Assembly (NCBI GenBank): GCA_910587695.1
Contig: CAJUNC010000011.1
Coordinates: forward strand, 23,332-87,331
Origin: an uncultured Lactobacillus sp.
Lineage (GTDB): Bacteria; Bacillota; Bacilli; Lactobacillales; Lactobacillaceae
Reading direction: 5' to 3'
DNA: 64,000 nt
Shown here: positions 27,019-35,199 of the stretch, one piece after another
How positions within the stretch are numbered: position 1 is the stretch's first letter
Layout of the letters: every line of letters begins with the position of its first letter
Translations under genes and position numbers: made by a program
Notes under the pieces: generated by a model
What the model saw: the letters and a program-made list of their open reading frames with translations, nothing else
The model's database searches: none
Told to the model about the DNA's origin: nothing

Positions 27019-29247
27019 ATGCCGATCACATATAATAAACAAAGTCGTGAGTTTCATCTCTATAATGATGAGATAAGTTATCTGATCAAGATCTTAGCCA
27101 ATGAACAGTTAGGTCAATTGTATTTTGGAAAACAGATCCCCGATCGAGCTGACCACGATTATTTGGTAGAAAATAAGTATCGTCCGGTCACATCCTATGT
27201 TTTTGATGATGAATATTCGTTTTCATTAGGGAATTTAAAGCAAGAATATCCATCGTATGGAACGACTGATCCACGGCACCCTGCATTTACGCTACAACAA
27301 CCAAATGGCAGTAAGATCACAGATTTTAAGTATGTCTCACATGAGATCTATGCTGGTAAAAAAGCATTAGTCGGCTTGCCGGCAACTTATGTCGAAAATA
27401 ATGCAGAGGCGACGACACTTGAAGTCACCTTGTATGATGAAGTTATCGAAGTATATATGTATTTAAAATACACTATTTTTGAAAAATATGCTGCGATCGC
27501 GCGAAGTGTGAGTTTTAAAAACGTGGGTAAACATGAGCATAAACTACAATCGGCGTTGAGTTTGAACTTAGATCTGCCAGATGCTGATTATGAATGGTTA
27601 CAATTTTCAGGTGCATGGGGGAGAGAAAGATACTTGCATAAATCTCCCTTAAGACCTGGGATCCAAGCGATCGACAGTACTCGTGGAGCCTCCAGTCATA
27701 TGCAAAATCCATTTGTGATCTTAAAACGTCCGCATACGACCGAGGAGATGGGTGAAGCTTTAGGCATCAGTTTGGTGTATAGTGGTAATTTTTTAGCACG
27801 AGCAGAAGTCGATGAATATGCAGTAACACGTTTGCAGATCGGCTTGAACCCATTTCAGTTCAGTTGGTGTTTGAAACCAAACGAGACATTTCAAACCCCT
27901 GAAGCGGTCTTGGTGTATAGTGACGCTGGCTTAAATGATCTGAGCCAGACCTTTCAACGTTTATTTGCGACAAGGCTAGCACGTGGATACTGGCGTGAGC
28001 GCAAACGCCCGATCTTGATCAATAATTGGGAAGCAACGTATTTTGATTTTACAGAAGAAAAGTTATTGGCAATCGCAAAAAGTGCTAAAAAACTAGGGAT
28101 CGAGCTATTTGTATTAGATGATGGTTGGTTTGGGAAAAGGACCAAAGAAACTGCTGGCTTAGGTGATTGGTATGTTAATCATGAGCGCTTAAAAGATGGG
28201 ATCACCGGGTTAGCTAAAAAGATCCATGATATGGGCTTGATGTTTGGCTTGTGGTTTGAACCCGAAATGGTCAATAAAGACAGTGACTTGTATCGACAAC
28301 ATCCTGATTACATCATTGAAACTCCAAAGCGACATGCATCACACGGGCGGAAACAATATGTTTTAGATTTTTCTAGAAAAGAAGTCGTAGACAACATCTA
28401 CGAACAGATGGTCAAGATTTTAGCTGAAAGTGAGATCGATTATATCAAGTGGGATATGAATCGCAATATCACAGAATGCTATTCCAAAGCATATCCAGCA
28501 GAACAACAAGGCGAGATCATGCACCGCTATATGCTTGGCGTGTATGACCTTTATGAACGTTTGATCACGCGTTTTCCTAAGATCTTATTTGAATCTTGTG
28601 CAAGTGGTGGAGGTAGATTTGATGCTGGGATGTTGTATTACGCTCCACAAGCTTGGACAAGTGATGATACCGATGCGATCGAACGGCTAAAGATCCAATA
28701 TGGTACAAGTTTTGGTTATCCCCAAAGTATGATGGGAGCTCATGTCTCTGCTTCTCCAAATGAACAATTAGGGCGTACTACGCCACTAAAAATCAGAGGT
28801 GATGTTGCCTTTTTTGGTGCATTTGGTTATGAGCTTGATCTGGCTACTTTATCACCAACAGAGATGACAGAGGTCAAAAAGCAAGTCGCTTTTATGAAAA
28901 AATATCGAGAAACTTTCCAATATGGAACATTTTACCGGTTAAAGAGCCCATTTGAGGGCAACATTGTCTCTTGGATGGTAGTCTCTCATGATAAGACACA
29001 AGCTTTGGTAGGTTATTATAAGATCTTAAATGATGTCAATTGTGAATTTAGACGTTTGAAATTGCCAGGCTTAGCAGCTACTAAAAGTTATCATGTCAGC
29101 GAAGAAAATGGCGCAGATCTAGGTGATTTTACTGGTAGTGAATTGGCAAATATCGGTTTGGTCACAACTGATGCTTCAGCTGGTGAAAATCGAGAGACGA
29201 CAGATTTTTATGGGAAGATATTTGTTTTAGAAGAACGAGATAATTGA
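27019..29247 (+). CDS. aga: Alpha-galactosidase, GH36 family
   Basis: A 742-aa GH36 enzyme that releases galactose from melibiose, raffinose and stachyose. It has an N-terminal beta supersandwich (residues 1-320), then a TIM barrel with VLDDGWFGKR near residue 368. The nucleophile Asp is in DYIKWDMNRN near residue 478, and the acid/base Asp in TSDDTDAIERL near residue 548. It has no signal peptide, so it acts on imported sugar. AAGGAGG precedes the ATG. It is followed by a YczE-type membrane protein and faces an AraC regulator of the raffinose/melibiose type, but no sugar transporter gene is present here. Confidence 0.95.
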   Translation: MPITYNKQSREFHLYNDEISYLIKILANEQLGQLYFGKQIPDRADHDYLVENKYRPVTSYVFDDEYSFSLGNLKQEYPSYGTTDPRHPAFTLQQPNGSKITDFKYVSHEIYAGKKALVGLPATYVENNAEATTLEVTLYDEVIEVYMYLKYTIFEKYAAIARSVSFKNVGKHEHKLQSALSLNLDLPDADYEWLQFSGAWGRERYLHKSPLRPGIQAIDSTRGASSHMQNPFVILKRPHTTEEMGEALGISLVYSGNFLARAEVDEYAVTRLQIGLNPFQFSWCLKPNETFQTPEAVLVYSDAGLNDLSQTFQRLFATRLARGYWRERKRPILINNWEATYFDFTEEKLLAIAKSAKKLGIELFVLDDGWFGKRTKETAGLGDWYVNHERLKDGITGLAKKIHDMGLMFGLWFEPEMVNKDSDLYRQHPDYIIETPKRHASHGRKQYVLDFSRKEVVDNIYEQMVKILAESEIDYIKWDMNRNITECYSKAYPAEQQGEIMHRYMLGVYDLYERLITRFPKILFESCASGGGRFDAGMLYYAPQAWTSDDTDAIERLKIQYGTSFGYPQSMMGAHVSASPNEQLGRTTPLKIRGDVAFFGAFGYELDLATLSPTEMTEVKKQVAFMKKYRETFQYGTFYRLKSPFEGNIVSWMVVSHDKTQALVGYYKILNDVNCEFRRLKLPGLAATKSYHVSEENGADLGDFTGSELANIGLVTTDASAGENRETTDFYGKIFVLEERDN

Positions 29248-29248
29248 T

Positions 29249-29854
29249 ATGTTAAAAGAACGAAAAAAGAGTTTGATGGCAGTTAGTGGTGTGATCTTAT
29301 GCGGCCTTTGTGTTGGTATATTGCAAAAAGCTGATCTAGGGCTTGATCCATTCAGTTGCTTTGTGACTGGGATCGCCAATATCTTTGATAGTAGCTATGG
29401 TAGTTTTTACTTGGTGGTAACATTGTTGCTGTTATTAGTGGGAGCAAAGATCAAAAAAAGTTACTTTGGTCTTACTACATTAGCTAACTTATTACTGACA
29501 GGCTTTATCGCAGATTTTGCAGTAGCTATGTTGGATCATTTGTTCATTGAGCCTACGTATCTTGTGAGGGTGGTCTTGTTATCAGTAGGATTGATACTGA
29601 TGTGTTTAGCTGCTTCGTTATATTTTACAGCGGATCTAGGTGTTTCTGCTTATGATGCGTTAGCGTTGATCTTAACTAATGAGTATCGATTGGCATCGTT
29701 TAAGTGGTGTCGGATATTTACCGATGGGTCATGTGTTGTGATCGGTGTATTATTAGACGCTACAGTGGGGATCGGTACACTACTGACAGCCTTTTTCATG
29801 GGGCCTTTGATCCAATTATTCAACGTAAAGATCTCACGCCCACTATTGGGATAA
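29249..29854 (+). CDS. YczE/YitT-type integral membrane protein
   Basis: A 201-aa membrane protein with five or six hydrophobic segments. Features typical of the YczE/YyaS group are the early ADLGLDPFSCFVTGI and the repeat-like ADLGVSAYDALALIL, an internal duplication of the fold. Function is not established; YczE in Bacillus influences lipopeptide production and transport is often assumed. It begins 2 nt after the alpha-galactosidase stop, so it is co-transcribed and may be coupled. It might help to import galactosides, but nothing in the sequence shows this. Confidence 0.8.
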   Translation: MLKERKKSLMAVSGVILCGLCVGILQKADLGLDPFSCFVTGIANIFDSSYGSFYLVVTLLLLLVGAKIKKSYFGLTTLANLLLTGFIADFAVAMLDHLFIEPTYLVRVVLLSVGLILMCLAASLYFTADLGVSAYDALALILTNEYRLASFKWCRIFTDGSCVVIGVLLDATVGIGTLLTAFFMGPLIQLFNVKISRPLLG

Positions 29855-29856
29855 AT

Positions 29857-29896
29857 AAAGAGAGTTAATAGTCTTAACTAGACATTAACTCTCTTT
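29857..29896. terminator. Bidirectional terminator between the YczE-type gene and the AraC gene
   Basis: AAAGAGAGTTAAT (29857-29869) and ATTAACTCTCTTT (29884-29896) form a perfect 13-bp stem. The right arm overlaps the end of the convergent AraC-type gene, whose stop codon is in the loop. Confidence 0.88.
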
Positions 29897-30710
29897 GTTG
29901 TTGTTTGAAATTACTTGGTGTTAGACCATAAGTTTGTTTGAAAGCACGTGTCAGTGAATCAGGACGTTCATAGCCACAAGCTTGGGCGATCTGTAGTAAT
30001 GAAAGATCAGTTGATTCGATGAGATGGCGTGCTTGCGTTATTCGATAATTTTTTAGATACGCTTGGATCGTCATGCCAGTTGCACGCTTGAACCTTTTTC
30101 CTAAGTAGCTACGATCAAGTCCGATCTGGTCAGCTAAAAAATTTGCTGAGACTTGTGGGAAACTTTGTGATATCAAATAGATGGCTTGTTCAACGTATGG
30201 ATCCAACGTATGTGTCGGTATTTTAGAAATAACAGTCTTAGCAGTGGAAATAATACTCAAATATTCTAAGAGATAACTGAGATCTAGCAATTTTTGCGTG
30301 TTTGAAGTTTCTTTTTGTGTAAGCAAAAGATTGCTCAAAGTGAGCAAGCGTTTAGCATTAGGCAAGCTAAAGATCGGATCATGTTGATTTATCGGAAGCT
30401 GTTGCATCAGTTGATCAGCGAAACTTCCTGCAAATCCGATCCAAATATAAGACCAGGGTGTATTTTTATCGGCGATGTAGGTAGTCTCTTGACCAGGCTC
30501 GATCAAAAAACCTTGCCCGGCGTGTAAGCGATAAGTCAGCTGTTCAGTTTGAAAAGTACCTAAACCAGCTAAGATATAATGAATGAGATAGTAATTTCTG
30601 ACTGCAGGACCGTATTTATGGGAGCTCAAAGTATCCGAACGTCCAACGCTCAACAGGCGTAATTGATCATTTTTTGGAGGGATAAAATTCATTGTTACTG
30701 CTTTTTCCAT
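29874..30710 (-). CDS. AraC family regulator, MsmR/RafR type
   Basis: A 278-aa regulator. An N-terminal cupin sugar-binding domain (HYILAGLGTFQTEQLTYRLHAGQGFLIEPG around residues 45-80) precedes two helix-turn-helix motifs in the last 100 residues (FLADQIGLDRSYLGKRFKRATG and LLQIAQACGYERPDSLTRAFKQTYG), with the AraC signature intact. It probably activates alpha-galactoside genes on sugar binding, as the convergent alpha-galactosidase suggests. TAGGTG precedes the chosen methionine (MEKAVTMNF); a longer start would add 14 residues and overlap the Rrf2 gene. Confidence 0.85.
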   Translation of the reverse strand: MEKAVTMNFIPPKNDQLRLLSVGRSDTLSSHKYGPAVRNYYLIHYILAGLGTFQTEQLTYRLHAGQGFLIEPGQETTYIADKNTPWSYIWIGFAGSFADQLMQQLPINQHDPIFSLPNAKRLLTLSNLLLTQKETSNTQKLLDLSYLLEYLSIISTAKTVISKIPTHTLDPYVEQAIYLISQSFPQVSANFLADQIGLDRSYLGKRFKRATGMTIQAYLKNYRITQARHLIESTDLSLLQIAQACGYERPDSLTRAFKQTYGLTPSNFKQQQRELMSS

Positions 30711-30743
30711 ATGAACACCTACTAAAAAGTTACTATGATCAGC

Positions 30744-30756
30744 TATAGTCAAATAT
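30744..30756. promoter_or_regulatory. Second Rrf2-type operator-like site
   Basis: TATAGTCAAATAT closely resembles the inverted repeat TATAGTCAACTATA found before the Rrf2 gene. It lies at the 3' end of that gene, 34 nt upstream of the AraC-type gene, so the Rrf2 protein may also control the AraC gene. Confidence 0.35.
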
Positions 30757-31186
30757 CAGGGAGATATCTTTTTGCATCATCCAAGACTTGAGCTAAGGTG
30801 ATCTTCTTTAATTCATTTTCCATTGCTTGTTGAACACGAAGCAATTTGTCATCTAAGATATTATGGATATTTTTACCTACAGGACAAGCGGGATTTGGTG
30901 AATCGTGGAAGCTAAATAAAGCTCCATTTTTAACACTATCGACCGCTTGATAGACGTCAAATAAGCTGAGTTGCTCGTATGGTTTGGTGATCGATGCCCC
31001 ACCTTGTCCGCGCTTGACTGTGATGAGATCAGCTTTTTTGAGCTGGGATAAGATATTGCGGATGATCACAGGGTTGACCTGGATACTTTTGGCTAAAACA
31101 TCACTAGTTACTTTTTCTTTTGGACTAGCAGTAGCGATATAAGTCAAGATGTGCATAGCGATCGTAAAACGGCTTGAGATCTGCAT
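30749..31186 (-). CDS. Rrf2 family transcriptional regulator
   Basis: A 145-aa Rrf2-type winged-helix protein. The DNA-binding part opens with SSRFTIAMHILTYIA, followed by VTSDVLAKSIQVNPVIIRNILSQLKKADLI and the wing VKRGQGGASITKP. The Cys cluster used by IscR/NsrR for iron-sulfur binding is absent (only one Cys, in NPACPVGK), so a small-molecule or thiol signal without a cluster is likely. AGAGGTGATATTC precedes the start. A perfect inverted repeat just upstream may be its own operator. Confidence 0.88.
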   Translation of the reverse strand: MQISSRFTIAMHILTYIATASPKEKVTSDVLAKSIQVNPVIIRNILSQLKKADLITVKRGQGGASITKPYEQLSLFDVYQAVDSVKNGALFSFHDSPNPACPVGKNIHNILDDKLLRVQQAMENELKKITLAQVLDDAKRYLPDI

Positions 31187-31215
31187 GAATATCACCTCTT
31201 TAAATATAACTTCAA

Positions 31216-31229
31216 TATAGTCAACTATA
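31216..31229. promoter_or_regulatory. Candidate Rrf2 autoregulatory operator
   Basis: TATAGTCAACTATA, a 6+6 inverted repeat with a 2-nt centre, 30 nt upstream of the Rrf2 start codon. A close copy occurs at 30744. Confidence 0.45.
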
Positions 31230-31329
31230 CTTTGTGGGAGTTGTGATGTCAATGGTTACAACATTACAGTCAATAATTATGTTATAATAAGATTAGAATT
31301 GGATGCGTTATCACGATGAGGAGAAAACT

Positions 31330-31521
31330 ATGAAAACTGAAAATGATATCTTATATAATGTGATCGGTTATATCATTTGTGATCTATTTTTGTTTTGGTA
31401 TTTACCTAATGATACCTGGCTTGAGATCGGGATAAACATAGTTATAATAGTTGTGGCGATGTTTGGTGTATATGCGATCTTAGATGTTATTTTAAAATGC
31501 CTGCGAGGTAGGGAAAATTAA
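31330..31521 (+). CDS. Small membrane protein, two helices
   Basis: A 63-aa protein with two hydrophobic segments (VIGYIICDLFLFWYL and IGINIVIIVVAMFGVYAILDVI) and a basic tail (KCLRGREN). GATGAGGAG lies before ATG 31330, and a TATAAT at 31283 may be its -10. A terminator follows the stop. I do not recognise the family. Good ribosome site, own terminator and native codon use make it a likely real gene. Confidence 0.65.
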   Translation: MKTENDILYNVIGYIICDLFLFWYLPNDTWLEIGINIVIIVVAMFGVYAILDVILKCLRGREN

Positions 31522-31528
31522 GTGAGCT

Positions 31529-31554
31529 AGGTGCTTGTCAGAAGCGCCTTTTTT
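31529..31554 (+). terminator. Terminator after the small membrane protein gene
   Basis: AGGTGCTT pairs with AAGCGCCT (one G-T wobble) around a 5-nt loop, followed by six T residues. Confidence 0.75.
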
Positions 31555-31626
31555 GATTGACAACGAAAAATATATTAAATATACTTTAGAAAAAAATGAA
31601 ATGATCTTCTAAAGGAAGTGAGTAAC

Positions 31627-32958
31627 ATGAAAGAAAATTTACGTGAATTTGCGTTAAAACATTTGCCTGACTATTTTGAGCTGTTGCGTTTGCGTTCGAT
31701 CTCAGCTCAGCAAAGAGATATTCCTGAGACGGCAGAGTATCTGGTGAAAATTTTTAACGAGTTAGGGGCAACTCGAGTGGAGAAATTAGGGAGCACAGAG
31801 CACGCACCAGCTATTTTTGCTGAATTTGCTGGTAATGATCCGACAAAAACGATCTTGTTTTATCAGCACTATGATGTTCAGCCACCAGAGCCTTTGGAAA
31901 AATGGGAAAGTGATCCTTTTGAACCGACGATCAGAGATGAAAAACTTTATGCCAGAGGAGCTTCCGATAATAAAGGAGAGCTCATTTCACGTCTAGTTTT
32001 AGTGGAGTATTTTAAAGCAAACGGTGGTCTGCCTGTCAATGTGAAGTTTTTTGTCGAAGGTGAAGAAGAGATCGGCAGTCCGCATGTAGCGCAGATAGTT
32101 CAGGAAAATAGAGAAAAATTAGCTGCTGATGCTTGTATCTGGGAAGGCGGTGGTAAAAACTACGTCGACAATTACCAGATCGTCGGTGGGATGCGAGGGA
32201 TCACCGTCTTTGATGTTGAAACGACAACAGCTGATATCGATCTACATTCATCGTTAGCTTCATATGCAGAAAATGCTGCTTGGCGCTTAGTTCGTGGCTT
32301 AGCTACTTTACGTGATGATACCGGCAAAGTTTTAGTCGAAGGCTTTTATGATGATGTCGAACCGTTGAGCAAGGCAGAAGAAGAAGCGGTTTTTGCCTAT
32401 GATTTTGACTTAGATGTGGCGATCAGTCGGGCAGGTTTGAGGCGGACCGTCAAAGCTGAGCACAAATTAGCTTTAGTCAATGAACCAACGATGACGATCA
32501 ATGGTTTGACCGCTGGCTACCAAGGTAAGGGTGTCAAAACGGTAATCCCTCATATGGCTTCGGCAAAATTAGATTGTCGATTGACGCCTTCACAAGATCC
32601 TAAAAAGATCGCACAGTTGATCCAAGTACATTTAGATAAAAATGGCTTTTCTGATCTGAAAGTCAAATATCGTTTAGGTGAAAATGGCTATCGTTCACCG
32701 ATGAGCGATCCATTCATCCAATTAGTCCTTGCTAAGGCCAAAGAGTACTATGGAAAACAGACCAAATATCTCCCCAATTCAGCTGGTGGTGGTCCAGCTG
32801 AGGTCTTTGGTAATGAACTGAATTTGCCGATCGTGATCTTAGGGGTCTCTTATGCCGGAAGCCAAGTGCACAGTCCCAATGAGCATATTCGGCTCCAAGA
32901 TTTTGGGGATGGAACTCAACTTTTAGGGGATATTTTGGTAGAATTTGGTAAAAATTAA
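31627..32958 (+). CDS. M20 family metallopeptidase (dipeptidase)
   Basis: A 443-aa cytoplasmic zinc peptidase of the M20/CNDP-like type. The first metal ligands are in FYQHYDVQPP near residue 79 and ARGASDNKGE near residue 113, and the catalytic and metal Glu pair is in VEGEEEIGSP near residue 148. An inserted dimerisation domain spans about 190-340, and the last His is in GSQVHSPNEHI near residue 419. It should release amino acids from small peptides. AAAGGAAGTG sits before ATG 31627; a GTG at 31618 lies inside that site. It stands alone between two terminators. Confidence 0.9.
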   Translation: MKENLREFALKHLPDYFELLRLRSISAQQRDIPETAEYLVKIFNELGATRVEKLGSTEHAPAIFAEFAGNDPTKTILFYQHYDVQPPEPLEKWESDPFEPTIRDEKLYARGASDNKGELISRLVLVEYFKANGGLPVNVKFFVEGEEEIGSPHVAQIVQENREKLAADACIWEGGGKNYVDNYQIVGGMRGITVFDVETTTADIDLHSSLASYAENAAWRLVRGLATLRDDTGKVLVEGFYDDVEPLSKAEEEAVFAYDFDLDVAISRAGLRRTVKAEHKLALVNEPTMTINGLTAGYQGKGVKTVIPHMASAKLDCRLTPSQDPKKIAQLIQVHLDKNGFSDLKVKYRLGENGYRSPMSDPFIQLVLAKAKEYYGKQTKYLPNSAGGGPAEVFGNELNLPIVILGVSYAGSQVHSPNEHIRLQDFGDGTQLLGDILVEFGKN

Positions 32959-32986
32959 ATTATTTTTTGAGCTAAATGGTTTATTT

Positions 32987-33016
32987 GCGACAAAATAAGA
33001 TTTTTGTCGCTTTTTT
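32987..33016 (+). terminator. Terminator after the M20 peptidase
   Basis: GCGACAAAA and TTTTGTCGC form a perfect 9-bp stem with a short AT loop, followed by six T residues. Confidence 0.9.
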
Positions 33017-33090
33017 AAGTGTCTTTATCTGTATTTTTGTCTCAAGAGAACTATAATGGAGGTGAAATTTGATAGATGGGGTGATAGGAT

Positions 33091-34785
33091 ATGTTAAAAA
33101 GTAAAGCAGTTATGGTCGGTGCTGGGATCGCAAATATGGCAGCGGCTGTTTATTTGATCCAAGAAGGACATTGGAAAGGCGAAGACATTACCTTCTATGC
33201 CCTCGATCTACATGGAGCAAATGATGGTGCAGCAGCTTCTGTTGCCGCCGAACAATATTGGAATAAGAACCATCCAATGGAAAACACCAAAGGCTATGTT
33301 GCACGTGGTGGTCGGATGTTGAATTATCGGACGTATGTTGATCTGATGGATCTGTTAGATCGGATCCCTTCAGTAACAGAGCCTGGTATGACGGCGGCTG
33401 AAGATACGCGTGATTTTGATAGCAAGCACCGAACATTTGATAAAGCACGGTTGATGCAAGGTGGTAAAGGGATCATTGATGGTCACAAACTAGGCCTGAA
33501 TAATTTAGACCGCATGCTGTTGACCCGTTTGATCATGTTGCCTGATGATAAGGAAGAAGAATTGGACAATGTTTCGATCGCAGAATACTTTAAAGATGAT
33601 CCACATATGTTCCAAACGAATTTCTGGTACATGTGGGAAACGACATTTGCCTTTCGTGTCGAATCATCGGCACAAGAATTACGGCGTTATATGCACCAAA
33701 TGATCTATGAATTTACTCAGATCGAACACTTAGTTGGGGTCAATCGGACACGCTATAATCAATTTGAAAGCATCATGTTGCCTTTGATCAAGTACCTCGA
33801 AGGACAAGGATGCAAGTTTGTAATGAACAGTCGGGTCGAAGCTTTTGATTTCAAAGAGACTTCGATGCAAGATGAGATCACTGTTACTGGTTTAGAGATC
33901 TTAGATACAGCTACAAACGAAAAGAAGCATGTTGCGATCGATAGTGATACAGCTGTCTTCTTTACAAATGGATCGATCACTGATTCAGCAAGTCTAGGTG
34001 ACTTCAACACGCCAGCACCAGAAAATATGGACTATGGTGCAGCTTCATCATTGTGGAAACAAGCAACTGAGCATTTTTATAACTTAGGTAATCCAGATAA
34101 GTTCTTTGCTGATCGTAATGCTTCTGAGTGGGTCAGTTTTACTTTAACGACTAAAGATCACTTATTATTAAATGAGATCACCCGGATCACGACCCAATTA
34201 CCAGGGAATGCGCTCAATTCATTTCTATCGACTGAACCGATCACACCTCTAGGACAAGAAGACGTCAACATGTCGATCGTCGTTCATCACCAACCACACT
34301 TCACGACGCAAAAACCAAACGAAACTGTTTTGTGGGGCTATTTCCTCTATCCAAGACGGAGAGGTGAATTTGTCGATAAGCAATATATCAAGATGACTGG
34401 TAAAGAGATGTTGCAAGAATTGCTCGGGCAACTTTCTAAAGTCGATCCCGGTCCTGTCAATATCAAAGAAAAAGAAGCAGCGATCATGGATAGTGTGGTA
34501 AATTGTATCCCAGTTTATATGCCATATGCTTCTGCTTTGTTCAATAATCGGGCTAAGAGCGATCGGCCAGAAGTCATCCCAGAACATTCGACAAATCTGG
34601 CCTTTACGGGTGAATTTGTGGAACAACCATATCAGATGGTCTTTACTGAACAAAGTGCTGTTCGTTCCGGTGAGATCGCCGCTTTCCACTTTGCGGGCGT
34701 ACCGATGAGCAAATTGGTCAAAACACCACGTTATGATAAAGATCCACGTGTCTTGATGCGGGCAGCTAAACGGATGTTTGAATAA
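33091..34785 (+). CDS. ohyA: Oleate hydratase
   Basis: A 564-aa FAD-dependent fatty acid hydratase (MCRA family), which adds water to the cis-9 double bond of oleic or linoleic acid. The FAD-binding N-terminus is VMVGAGIANMAAAVYLIQEG, followed by the family segment ARGGRMLNYRTYVDLMDLLDRIPS near residue 70, which holds the catalytic acidic residue region. FTGEFVEQPYQMVFTEQSAVRSGE near residue 510 closes the FAD site. Length matches the family. In lactic acid bacteria it detoxifies host or dietary unsaturated fatty acids. A ribosome site is weak (GATAGG). The gene stands alone before a terminator. Confidence 0.96.
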   Translation: MLKSKAVMVGAGIANMAAAVYLIQEGHWKGEDITFYALDLHGANDGAAASVAAEQYWNKNHPMENTKGYVARGGRMLNYRTYVDLMDLLDRIPSVTEPGMTAAEDTRDFDSKHRTFDKARLMQGGKGIIDGHKLGLNNLDRMLLTRLIMLPDDKEEELDNVSIAEYFKDDPHMFQTNFWYMWETTFAFRVESSAQELRRYMHQMIYEFTQIEHLVGVNRTRYNQFESIMLPLIKYLEGQGCKFVMNSRVEAFDFKETSMQDEITVTGLEILDTATNEKKHVAIDSDTAVFFTNGSITDSASLGDFNTPAPENMDYGAASSLWKQATEHFYNLGNPDKFFADRNASEWVSFTLTTKDHLLLNEITRITTQLPGNALNSFLSTEPITPLGQEDVNMSIVVHHQPHFTTQKPNETVLWGYFLYPRRRGEFVDKQYIKMTGKEMLQELLGQLSKVDPGPVNIKEKEAAIMDSVVNCIPVYMPYASALFNNRAKSDRPEVIPEHSTNLAFTGEFVEQPYQMVFTEQSAVRSGEIAAFHFAGVPMSKLVKTPRYDKDPRVLMRAAKRMFE

Positions 34786-34806
34786 GCTTAGCGCCTAGTA
34801 AATAAT

Positions 34807-34848
34807 AAAAGAGCACCATGATGAAGATACATCAGGGTGCTCTTTTTT
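34807..34848 (+). terminator. Terminator after the oleate hydratase
   Basis: AAAAGAGCACC-ATGATG and CATCAG-GGTGCTCTTTTTT form a long stem with one mismatch, followed by six T residues. Confidence 0.9.
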
Positions 34849-34857
34849 GCTCTGCAT

Positions 34858-35046
34858 ATGGCATGGACTGTATTTCAAAAAGTCGGGATCATTGTAGCAC
34901 TAGCATTTTTAATGGTTTTATCCGTTAGTGTGATGTTAGACGTTTTTTGGCTGAAGCGATCGGCGATTATGCTATATCCATTGCGCTGGATCTTGGATAG
35001 AAGAAATACTGGATCTATTTATAAAAAAGATAAGATATTTAGGTAA
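34858..35046 (+). CDS. Possible small membrane protein
   Basis: A 62-aa frame with one long hydrophobic helix (VGIIVALAFLMVLSVSVMLDVFWL) and a basic C-terminal tail. It begins 10 nt after the oleate hydratase terminator, has no ribosome site and no visible promoter. The amphipathic layout is protein-like, but the lack of initiation signals leaves it doubtful. Confidence 0.3.
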   Translation: MAWTVFQKVGIIVALAFLMVLSVSVMLDVFWLKRSAIMLYPLRWILDRRNTGSIYKKDKIFR

Positions 35047-35144
35047 ATTAGTGCAATATAAAAAACAGAAAATATATTACGTAAATAAATTTAAAATCGT
35101 AGCCAATGTGGTTACGACTGTTGTTTAAGCCTATTTGCTAGTAA

Positions 35145-35172
35145 TTCAAAAAGAAAAGGGTTACAATATAAT
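35145..35172 (+). promoter_or_regulatory. Candidate promoter of the LevR-type activator gene
   Basis: TTCAAA (35145-35150), a 16-nt spacer and TATAAT (35167-35172), 27 nt before the TTG start codon. Confidence 0.45.
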
Positions 35173-35199
35173 TGATCTAGACCAATAGGAGGCGTGTTT

